Positions 1 through 5,488 of a DNA stretch of 22,476 nucleotides are shown here, in pieces (position 1 is the first letter of the stretch; each line of letters starts with the position of its first letter). Source of the stretch: an uncultured Saprospiraceae bacterium (lineage in GTDB: Bacteria; Bacteroidota; Bacteroidia; Chitinophagales; Saprospiraceae); NCBI GenBank assembly GCA_937127195.1, contig CAKZLT010000403.1, forward strand, positions 1 to 22,476, in the 5' to 3' direction. A model generated the notes under the pieces. That model was not told the origin of the DNA. It worked only from the letters and a program-made list of their open reading frames with translations, and did no database searches. The position numbers and the translations under genes were made by a program.

Positions 1-15
1 AGAACCATCAATTAT

Positions 16-53
16 AGCCCTGAATGGACGAAATATTTCGCCCATTCAGGGCT
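16..53 (+). terminator. Long near-perfect hairpin, probable terminator of an upstream gene
   Basis: Arms of 12 nt (AGCCCTGAATGG at 16-27 and its complement at 42-53) enclose a second palindrome, CGAAATATTTCG (29-40). The 38-nt segment is self-complementary except for one A/C pair. It is followed by GTTTTGG and later TTTTT. It probably closes a plus-strand gene lying left of the window, since the genes to its right run on the minus strand. Intrinsic termination is inferred from structure only. Confidence 0.6.
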
Positions 54-81
54 GTTTTGGCGGGTTTTTCATATTTTAATT

Positions 82-132
82 CATCGGGACAAGCCCCGAT
101 GCTGTAATATTTCACCCCTTCGGGGCTTTTTT
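82..132 (+). terminator. Rho-independent terminator with two mutually exclusive stems
   Basis: AAGCCCCGA (91-99) pairs with TCGGGGCTT (120-128), and the stem runs into TTTTTT (127-132), a classic intrinsic terminator on the plus strand. The same left arm can instead pair with CATCGGG (82-88) through CCCGATG (95-101), so two folds compete. It is probably a second terminator for the gene left of the window. An attenuator role is possible, but no leader peptide or downstream plus-strand gene is present. Confidence 0.6.
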
Positions 133-219
133 GCTTTAACTATATGACTATGCGGAACAAGGTATATCGTGAAGTGCTAAAACACCGTCTATCGTAAACC
201 ATGCGCCGTCACAAAACAG

Positions 220-250
220 AAAAGCCTACCCGACTAGCGGATAGGCTTTT
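220..250 (-). terminator. Bidirectional terminator, copy 1 (downstream of the 121-aa gene)
   Basis: AAAAGCCTA (220-228) and CCG (230-232) pair with CGG (238-240) and TAGGCTTTT (242-250), leaving one C/A mismatch and a 5-nt loop. T-rich tracts follow on either strand. It lies 27 nt past the stop of the minus-strand gene ending at 278. The same element with its left flank recurs at 1268-1311, after the sigma factor gene. Confidence 0.7.
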
Positions 251-277
251 CATTAGAAATTTTCTATAAGATTTAAT

Positions 278-643
278 TTATTCTTCGACTTTTTCAGCAT
301 AAAGAATAACATTATCATTAAAAATAAATTTGCAAAACTTCTTCGCTTCATCTAACTCATAGTTAATAATTTTATTACTTAGATGTAGTTTATTTTTAGT
401 CACTTTCACTAACTCTGTTTTATCTAAAAGACTACTATTTGTAATTACGCTAATACTGTCATCCTCTATTTTAAAGATATAATTACAATCCATTAACCTT
501 CTTTCCACCATTGTTTCTTTTGCCAATCCTTCGATAGAATTATCCTTACTGATGTAATCTACATCAAATACTTTCCATGTACCACTGATCTCTGTTTCGG
601 CATTTAGACTAAAAAATAGAAAAAATAGAATCGTTATTTTCAT
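278..643 (-). CDS. Small secreted hypothetical protein, lipocalin-like in outline
   Basis: A 121-aa protein with a short Sec signal peptide (MKITILFFLFFSLNA, cleavage after residue 15). The mature part begins with an ISGTWKV motif resembling the first strand of small lipocalin-like beta-barrel domains. The rest is an alternating hydrophobic/polar pattern typical of beta-strands, with two cysteines (C53, C104) that could form a disulfide in the periplasm. I do not recognise a specific family, so the lipocalin comparison rests only on the GTWKV start and the size. It is followed by a strong hairpin terminator (220-250). The next gene on the same strand (752-1120) is also a small secreted protein, and the palindrome between them suggests separate transcription. 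The start is chosen because the signal peptide begins at this Met. Confidence 0.6.
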   Translation of the reverse strand: MKITILFFLFFSLNAETEISGTWKVFDVDYISKDNSIEGLAKETMVERRLMDCNYIFKIEDDSISVITNSSLLDKTELVKVTKNKLHLSNKIINYELDEAKKFCKFIFNDNVILYAEKVEE

Positions 644-707
644 AATAAATGAATTAATGAGATTAAATATTCTTGACTAGAAATTTTCAACTTTTTTAAC
701 AAAACTA

Positions 708-741
708 AGGTTGAGACTAGATAATTATCTAGTCTCACCCT
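708..741 (-). terminator. Palindromic terminator after the 122-aa secreted protein gene
   Basis: Positions 712-737 form a perfect 26-bp palindrome (half-site TGAGACTAGATAA). The stem extends by three more pairs (708-710 with 739-741) after one mismatch. On the minus strand it is followed by the T-rich run TTAGTTTTGTT. It lies 11 nt beyond the stop of the gene ending at 752. The perfect dyad could also bind a dimeric regulator of the 121-aa gene whose start is at 643, but terminator is the simpler reading. Confidence 0.6.
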
Positions 742-751
742 ATTTGTAGTA

Positions 752-1120
752 TTAGTTTTCTCTTAATTCCTTATCAATAATTTCCAATAAGATTGATTTT
801 AGTTGGTTTTGACTTAGTTCAACATCATCAGGAGAGCTATTATCAGGAGTTACTCGTCCAGAAATGGCAGTTACATCTAAATCTCCACATGGACTTTTTA
901 TATTAAGATTATAAGCTGAAATCCCACCAAAGTCATCTTTGAAAGGATTTGCTTGCACATCTACCCATCCTGTAATCGTATAATTACAACCATTTGTAGC
1001 TGTAACAGTCATATTAATTTCTATTTTTTTTAGAGGACTTTCTTCTAATGAAATAGTAGAATTAGCATAGCCTATTGTAATATACATAGACATTGTTAAA
1101 ATAAAAAATAACTTTTTCAT
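752..1120 (-). CDS. Small secreted hypothetical protein (122 aa)
   Basis: The open frame reaches 1150, but the start is placed at 1120 because MKKLFFILTMSMYITIGYA from this Met is a standard signal peptide; the ten upstream codons would spoil it. The predicted mature protein is about 102 aa. It has two cysteines (C45 in TNGCNYTITGW and C78 in SPCGD) that could pair, a beta-rich middle, and a C-terminal helix rich in Leu, Ile and Glu. I do not recognise a family, and function is unknown. It is followed by a palindromic terminator (708-741). Upstream lies the 10-bp tandem repeat array (1216-1273), about 95-150 bp from the start codon, where promoter elements would be expected. Together with the neighbouring 121-aa gene it forms a two-gene segment framed by duplicated terminators. 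Confidence 0.6.
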   Translation of the reverse strand: MKKLFFILTMSMYITIGYANSTISLEESPLKKIEINMTVTATNGCNYTITGWVDVQANPFKDDFGGISAYNLNIKSPCGDLDVTAISGRVTPDNSSPDDVELSQNQLKSILLEIIDKELREN

Positions 1121-1215
1121 GTTTTTAAATTTAAAGATTAAAAAATACAATTTGTCGACAATTGCTTTTATTTAACACTGTAAACTTATAGGATTAAATT
1201 ATAAGAAGCAAATGC

Positions 1216-1273
1216 ATGTCACACTATGTCACACTATGTCACACTATGTCACACTATGTCACACTATGTCACA
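1216..1273. repeat. Tandem repeat, 10-bp unit, 5.8 copies
   Basis: The unit ATGTCACACT is repeated without any mismatch from 1216 to 1265 (five copies), then a partial ATGTCACA (1266-1273). The period is close to one helical turn of DNA. It lies between the terminator of the sigma factor gene and the promoter region of the small secreted protein gene at 1120. It could be a slippage-prone spacer or an array of binding sites; the sequence alone does not decide. Confidence 0.9.
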
Positions 1274-1280
1274 AAACAGA

Positions 1281-1311
1281 AAAAGCCTACCCGACTATCG
1301 GATAGGCTTTT
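1281..1311 (-). terminator. Bidirectional terminator, copy 2 (downstream of rpoD)
   Basis: AAAAGCCTA (1281-1289) plus CCG pair with CGG plus TAGGCTTTT (1303-1311), with one C/A mismatch and a 5-nt loop. It lies 32 nt past the stop of the minus-strand sigma factor gene. The stretch 1268-1311 matches 208-250 except for one inserted A and one loop base. Confidence 0.75.
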
Positions 1312-1342
1312 ATCAATTACCATAACGAATAAAAAAAGTTGA

Positions 1343-2212
1343 TTACTGTCCCAAATATGCTTTAAGCGCCTTACTTTTGGTCGCTGTACGCAATTTGTGA
1401 ATCGCTTTATCTTTAATCTGACGAACGCGTTCGCGAGTTAATCCGAAGTGTTCTCCGATGTCTTCTAATGTCATCGGATGCTTAACGCCAATGCCGTAGA
1501 ATAACATAATAACACCTTTTTGGCGTTCTGTTAGAGTTGATAATGCACGTTGTAACTCAATACTTAATGACTCAGAATAATCTAAATCGCGATCCGCACC
1601 ACCAGCCTTTTGGTTAGGCAATACATCTAATAATGAACTACTTTCTCCTTCAACGAAAGGTGCATCAAGCGAAGTATGCTTACTTCCTACACTCAATGTA
1701 CTCTTAACATCTTCTACTCGCAAATCCAATGCTACCGCTAATTCTTCTGCCGTTGGTTCTCTTTGATATTCTTGCTCTAACCTTGCAAATTCTTTATGAA
1801 TTTTAGTTAAAGAGCCAATTTTGTTCAATGGCAAACGAACTAGTCTTGATTGTTCTGCTAATGCTTGAATGATAGATTGACGAATCCACCAAACTGCGTA
1901 AGAGATAAATTTGAAACCCTTCGTTTCGTCAAAACGCTGTGCAGCTTTTACCAAGCCGAGGTTTCCTTCGTTGATAAGGTCATTTAATGATAGATTACGA
2001 TTTTGGTATTGTTTAGCTACAGAAACCACAAAACGCAAATTGGCATTCACTAGCTTTTCTAGTGCTTTACCGTCGCCTTGCTTAATTCTACGTGCTAAAT
2101 CTACCTCTTCTTCAGCCGTCAATAATTCGACCTTTCCAATTTCTTGTAAGTATCTTTCTATTGATTGACTTTCCCTATTCGTTATGGATTTAGAGATTTT
2201 CAGTTGACGCAT
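1343..2212 (-). CDS. rpoD: Primary sigma-70 factor of RNA polymerase
   Basis: 289 aa, the usual length for the Bacteroidota housekeeping sigma factor, which lacks the acidic region 1.1 of proteobacterial RpoD. Region 1.2 is at about residues 16-47 (SIERYLQEIGKVELLT). Region 2 is at about 50-121, with the core-binding NLRFVVSVAKQY, DLINEGNLGLVKAAQRFD, and the -10 recognition helix KGFKFISYAVWWIRQSI. Region 3 covers about 122-200. Region 4 (about 220-278) has the helix-turn-helix MTLEDIGEHFGLTRERVRQI that contacts the -33 element. In this phylum the holoenzyme recognises TTG and TAnnTTTG. The gene stands alone: an intrinsic terminator follows and 301 bp of non-coding DNA precedes it. The start codon is the one giving the conserved MRQLKIxKSITNRE N-terminus. 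Identification as the primary rather than an alternative sigma is very likely. Confidence 0.96.
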   Translation of the reverse strand: MRQLKISKSITNRESQSIERYLQEIGKVELLTAEEEVDLARRIKQGDGKALEKLVNANLRFVVSVAKQYQNRNLSLNDLINEGNLGLVKAAQRFDETKGFKFISYAVWWIRQSIIQALAEQSRLVRLPLNKIGSLTKIHKEFARLEQEYQREPTAEELAVALDLRVEDVKSTLSVGSKHTSLDAPFVEGESSSLLDVLPNQKAGGADRDLDYSESLSIELQRALSTLTERQKGVIMLFYGIGVKHPMTLEDIGEHFGLTRERVRQIKDKAIHKLRTATKSKALKAYLGQ

Positions 2213-2513
2213 AACTCTATTTTAATTGATATTCTATTGAATAATAAGATTTATCTTCCATGTTCTTGTCTAAAGAACTTGCCTATATAATAACAATGAT
2301 TATTAAAAATTAGTTCGTTGAAACATAATTTTCTCTATCAATCTGCTATTCTAAAACATTTAATTAGACGCTTTTTTGTTACCTCAGACACATTTTAAAT
2401 AAAATTTAACATAAAATAATTTTTACATTAAAGATATTTTAAATATGTTTACTAGATTTAGGCAAAATATACAATTATTTAACAGAAAAGTCAATTAAAA
2501 TTTGTAAAAAAGA
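2213..2513. other. Non-coding leader region of rpoD
   Basis: 301 bp of very AT-rich sequence between the sigma factor start and the MtfA-like gene stop. No ORF, tRNA or strong hairpin is visible. The only promoter-like motif found is at 2463-2494 (listed separately), implying a long leader of roughly 240 nt if it is real. Confidence 0.5.
2463..2494 (-). promoter_or_regulatory. Possible rpoD promoter
   Basis: On the minus strand TTG (complement of 2492-2494) is followed after 20 nt by TATATTTTG (complement of 2463-2471). This is one base longer than the Bacteroidota -7 consensus TAnnTTTG. It lies just beyond the stop of the upstream gene and about 250 nt before the rpoD start. Confidence 0.3.
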
Positions 2514-3389
2514 TTATTTGCCTGTGATGAACTGATTAATCAATACAGGATTAGATTTTTTTAATGGATTTTGGTTCAAACGATTTGCTATATTTTTATA
2601 CAAATTAGGAAATATTGCTTGGAAATTCTGTGGTTCTGCAAAAAAATGTTCTATCAATACAGCATAAAAATTTATACTTGGTTTTCCTAATAATGTCCTG
2701 ACTTGTGCTAATTTAAAGCCGCGTATGTTCGCCAGTTTTTGAAGATTCTGAGGTGTAGCTATTTCTAAAAAATCTTTTTCAGACCAACCTTCTTCTTTCC
2801 ATAATACATTGGCTAATTCATGTAAAACTACGTTGTATTGCCCCTCTGAGCGCATAGCAAGCATAATATGGTCAATTGCAAATATCATTCCTCCGAAATC
2901 ACCATCTTCAAAGGATTCGCAAGCATGAAACTCTTTGATAGCTGGAGATGGAAATTTATTAGGATAAAAAATAATGTTTTCAAACTTTGGAGATAGGTAT
3001 TTTTCTAGTCCAAAAGTGAGCATAATTGCATTCGCCGCAATCAATCCTTTCAAGTCCTCTGGAATCGTTTCGATAACTTTCTTCTGATAAGATTTAGAAA
3101 GCATAAACATGAACATCCTTTGTTCAAATAAAATTTTATTCTCTTCTGATAGATTATTATAATAAGGAAAAAACTTTAGTAACACAGAACGCATCGGCTT
3201 CGCGACTCTCTGCGGATTACGGGTGTACCACCACCATTCGAGTTGTGGTCTAAATATATACATGATAGTCAAAGGAAGAAAACTAAGACCAATTATAATT
3301 GCTTTGGTATTCGTGTCTTCCAAATAAAAATAAGCTAACCCTGCAATAATAAGGAATGGCAATGTTAAACCTAATAAAAGTAATCTCAT
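2514..3389 (-). CDS. MtfA-like (M90 family) membrane-anchored protein with a degenerate HExxH site
   Basis: 291 aa. Two N-terminal membrane segments (about residues 2-22 and 29-47) are followed by a cytoplasmic-looking domain resembling the zinc metallopeptidase MtfA. Visible similarities are FFPYYNNLSEENKILFEQR, the helix LIAANAIMLTFGLEKY, IIFYPNKFPSP, the active-site strand QYNVVLHELANVLW, and the C-terminal YAVLIEHFFAEPQNFQAIFP. In the family the active site is HExxH plus a distal Glu. Here H190 and E191 are kept and E247 could be the distal ligand, but the second His is N194 (codon AAT, one base from CAT). Either it is a non-catalytic homologue or zinc is bound differently. MtfA in enterobacteria binds the repressor Mlc, but nothing here supports that partner. 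It lies between rpoD and a foldback element and is transcribed on its own. The start gives a clean first membrane segment. Confidence 0.75.
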   Translation of the reverse strand: MRLLLLGLTLPFLIIAGLAYFYLEDTNTKAIIIGLSFLPLTIMYIFRPQLEWWWYTRNPQRVAKPMRSVLLKFFPYYNNLSEENKILFEQRMFMFMLSKSYQKKVIETIPEDLKGLIAANAIMLTFGLEKYLSPKFENIIFYPNKFPSPAIKEFHACESFEDGDFGGMIFAIDHIMLAMRSEGQYNVVLHELANVLWKEEGWSEKDFLEIATPQNLQKLANIRGFKLAQVRTLLGKPSINFYAVLIEHFFAEPQNFQAIFPNLYKNIANRLNQNPLKKSNPVLINQFITGK

Positions 3390-3442
3390 GTTGTGTTTTT
3401 TGCTTTTGTGTTTCTTGATGACTTATATAATGTAACTTTGTT

Positions 3443-3613
3443 ACTAAGTAGTCAGTCAAGTTAATAGTATCGGTACTTTTTGATAAAATATTTCCGATAA
3501 CTACGTTAAAATTTATTTCCGTAACTACGGCTATGCAAAGAAATTTTGCCTCGTTCTCGAAAAATTTTATTAAAAAAATTACTCGACACTATTAACTTAA
3601 CTGACTACTAAGA
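3443..3613. repeat. Foldback (MITE-like) inverted-repeat element
   Basis: The 26-nt core arms 3447-3472 and 3584-3609 are inverted copies matching at 24 of 26 positions. Weaker complementarity continues inward for about 35 more bases on each side. The tip contains a small hairpin, CCGTAACTACGG (3519-3530). The whole element of about 170 bp can fold on itself. It has no coding capacity and sits directly after the MOSC gene stop (3621), so it may also end that operon's transcript. TACTAAG occurs in direct orientation at both outer ends. Confidence 0.7.
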
Positions 3614-3620
3614 TACAATT

Positions 3621-4103
3621 TTATTTCAACATCAATTTAACTTCATCTCCATTTTTTATAATTCCACCTTGAATAACTTTTGCCGTTAATCCGCCATGAC
3701 CACGCATTGCATTATAACCACCCGCACCAAAATTTTCCTCCATTCTAGAGCAAGGATGACATTCGCCAGTACCTTCTAAAATGACTTCTCCAATTTGGAA
3801 TTGCTGTTTTTTAAGCGAAATCAAATTAATTCCTTTAACAACGATATTTCTTCGGGTTAATTTTGGGTCAATGGCATCTTCTCCCAAAATCGAACCTACA
3901 ACAGATAAATGTTCTTTTTGAATAAGTGTAACTTGTCGCTTTTTAGAATAATTGCTGTAATGGTCTCCTTCTAAGCCATTTTCTACCGAAACATTAACTT
4001 CATCTAATACGACTATTTCGCCTCTTCGGTTGGGTCTGATGCTAATCCATTCAACCGTTCCGACTTGAGGAATCGAGTTTAATAAAGTTTTCATTTCTAT
4101 CAT
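3621..4103 (-). CDS. MOSC domain protein
   Basis: 160 aa, essentially a single MOSC (molybdenum cofactor sulfurase C-terminal) domain as in stand-alone YiiM-like proteins. Visible landmarks are GTVEWISIRP near the N-terminus, GLEGDHY (residues 43-49), the RQVTLIQKEHL strand, KLTRRNIVVKGINL, and the cysteine motif GTGECHPCSRMEE (C115, C118). The family's conserved Cys is proposed to carry sulfur or bind molybdenum cofactor, and GHGGLTAKVIQGGII follows it. Stand-alone MOSC proteins are linked to molybdoenzyme-dependent N-hydroxylated compound reduction or sulfur transfer; the substrate is not determined by sequence. It is the last gene of a tight operon, starting 7 nt after the MazG-like stop. 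A second Met three codons in (4094) is an alternative start. A foldback element follows the stop. Confidence 0.88.
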   Translation of the reverse strand: MIEMKTLLNSIPQVGTVEWISIRPNRRGEIVVLDEVNVSVENGLEGDHYSNYSKKRQVTLIQKEHLSVVGSILGEDAIDPKLTRRNIVVKGINLISLKKQQFQIGEVILEGTGECHPCSRMEENFGAGGYNAMRGHGGLTAKVIQGGIIKNGDEVKLMLK

Positions 4104-4110
4104 AATCAGA

Positions 4111-4449
4111 TTATTTTAGCTTTTCATTATTGGCGTGCCTTTCCTTATCTCTTTTTGTTTTTTTATCTAAATTCTTCTGAATTGCTTCCGTCAAATCTAT
4201 ATCCGCTTGATTCGCCAAACAAGTCAAAACGAATAAAACATCCGCCATTTCATCTGCTAAATCTGCTTTTGCGGTAGCTGCATCTTCTGGCTTTTTGAAA
4301 GATTGCTCTCCGTATATCCGAGCCATTAATCGGGCTACTTCTCCAACTTCCTCCATCAAAATAGCCGTATTAGTTAATTCATCATAATAACGAATACCAA
4401 TTGTATTTATCCAATTATCAACAGTTGATTGAACTTCTTTGATTGTCAT
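4111..4449 (-). CDS. MazG-like nucleotide pyrophosphohydrolase
   Basis: 112 aa, one all-helical MazG-like domain of the single-copy type. The metal-binding signature ExxE...ExxD is visible: E34 and E37 in ILMEEVGEVARL, and E67 and D70 in LADEMADVLFVLTCLANQ. Family members hydrolyse (d)NTPs or damaged nucleotides to monophosphates and pyrophosphate with Mg2+, acting in the cytosol as house-cleaning enzymes; the preferred nucleotide cannot be told from sequence. The C-terminal tail is strongly charged (KKTKRDKERHANNEK). It starts only 1 nt after the dtd stop and ends 7 nt before the MOSC start, so it is the middle gene of a three-gene operon and likely translationally coupled to dtd. Confidence 0.88.
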   Translation of the reverse strand: MTIKEVQSTVDNWINTIGIRYYDELTNTAILMEEVGEVARLMARIYGEQSFKKPEDAATAKADLADEMADVLFVLTCLANQADIDLTEAIQKNLDKKTKRDKERHANNEKLK

Positions 4450-4450
4450 T

Positions 4451-4903
4451 TTATTCTTTATTTTTACTATCCATAAGAATAGTTACGGGTCCATCATTTA
4501 ATAAATTGACTTTCATATCTGCGCCAAATTCGCCAGTTCCCACTTTTTTTCCTAGCTCTGACTCCATTGATTGCACGAATGTTTCATAAAGAGGTATAGC
4601 GACTTCTGGTCTAGCTGCTTTTATATAAGAAGGTCGATTACCTTTTTTTGTACTCGCAAACAGTGTAAATTGGCTAACAATAATAATATCACCACCAACA
4701 TCTTTGACTGATTTGTTCATAACGCCATTTTCATCATCAAAAATCCGCATATTGACAATCTTACGAACCAACCAAGATATATCTTCTGATGAGTCAGCCG
4801 TTTCGATTCCGAGTAAAATTAATAGACCAAAATCTATTTGAGATTTAATCACATTATTAATTGTAACGGAGGCGGCTTTTGTTCTTTGTATTATAGCTCT
4901 CAT
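4451..4903 (-). CDS. dtd: D-aminoacyl-tRNA deacylase
   Basis: 150 aa, the normal length of bacterial DTD. The N-terminus MRAIIQRTKAASVTI is canonical, and both active-site motifs are present: SQFTLFA (residues 77-83) and NDGPVTI (136-142). The latter carries the Gly-cisPro pair that enforces chiral selection at the dimer interface. The enzyme hydrolyses D-aminoacyl (and glycyl) esters from mischarged tRNA in the cytosol, recycling tRNA. GNRPSYIKAARPE (88-100) is the other well conserved stretch. It is the first gene of the dtd / MazG-like / MOSC operon and is separated from crcB upstream by 84 nt. I found no clear promoter in that gap. Confidence 0.96.
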   Translation of the reverse strand: MRAIIQRTKAASVTINNVIKSQIDFGLLILLGIETADSSEDISWLVRKIVNMRIFDDENGVMNKSVKDVGGDIIIVSQFTLFASTKKGNRPSYIKAARPEVAIPLYETFVQSMESELGKKVGTGEFGADMKVNLLNDGPVTILMDSKNKE

Positions 4904-4987
4904 GATGTTTTTTATTAAAAAATAGTTCCGTAACTTTAAACTAATGGCTTAATGTATTTTCTAATATAACCTTTGGGATGATAAAGC

Positions 4988-5365
4988 TCAAAAAACAGTT
5001 TTACTAATCCACATTCCAATAAAAATAGCTAAAAGGCAGACCAATAAATTACTAGCCACATTTGCAAAAGCTAAAGTCCAATTTCCTGCCTCTAATAGTT
5101 GAAATGTATCGTTTGTAAAAGTAGAATAGGTACTAAATCCGCCACAAAAACCAACTGCAATTAATAACTTTACTTCATTGCTCACCCATTCTACCTCTTG
5201 CATTAATAAACCTGTAACAAAACCTAAAACTAAGCTACTCAGCACATTAGCCGTAAGTGTTCCGTAAGGAAATGCGGAAGAATAAACCGACAAATGGTTA
5301 GAGATACCATATCGACAAAGGCTGCCAAGTCCTCCGCCTACGAAAACCAATAGTAAATTGGTCAT
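4988..5365 (-). CDS. crcB: Fluoride ion channel CrcB/Fluc
   Basis: 125 aa with four membrane helices (about residues 3-20, 33-54, 65-88, 97-119), the usual Fluc topology. It works as an antiparallel dual-topology dimer exporting fluoride across the inner membrane. Seen are the N-terminal GGGLGSLCRYG (residues 10-20), the pore helix PYGTLTAN with N40, and the signature GFCGGFSTYSTF (72-83) containing the helix break and sodium site. In well-studied Flucs two phenylalanines of TTFSTF coordinate fluoride; here the first position is Tyr (Y80) and the second is Phe (F83). The gene is single-copy here rather than the paired arrangement of some Gram-positives. I saw no fluoride riboswitch upstream; a long hairpin separates it from the previous gene. 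Confidence 0.94.
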   Translation of the reverse strand: MTNLLLVFVGGGLGSLCRYGISNHLSVYSSAFPYGTLTANVLSSLVLGFVTGLLMQEVEWVSNEVKLLIAVGFCGGFSTYSTFTNDTFQLLEAGNWTLAFANVASNLLVCLLAIFIGMWISKTVF

Positions 5366-5398
5366 AGTTGAGATTAATTTAAATGCATTTTGTTTATA

Positions 5399-5472
5399 AG
5401 GGAGTAGGCAATAAATAACCTACCAGTCGAACTTATTGTTTTTTGTGGTAGGTTATTTATTGCCTACTCCCT
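5399..5472 (-). terminator. Perfect 27-bp-arm hairpin after the glycosyl-1-phosphate transferase gene
   Basis: The arms 5399-5425 and 5446-5472 are perfect reverse complements over 27 nt, enclosing a 20-nt loop. It starts 16 nt after the stop of the minus-strand gene ending at 5489. The arms contain GCAATAAATAACC, shared in similar form with the hairpin at 7664-7715. Terminator is the likely role, but no long T-run follows on the minus strand, and the stem is much longer than needed. Confidence 0.65.
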
Positions 5473-5488
5473 AACAAAAACTTCAATA

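Noticed and set aside
1216..1273. CRISPR-like array
   Set aside because: Units are 10 bp and contiguous, with no spacers and no cas genes nearby; it is a simple tandem repeat.
1911..2168. Antisense 85-aa ORF across rpoD
   Set aside because: It is a shadow of the highly conserved sigma factor coding strand, with no recognisable protein features.
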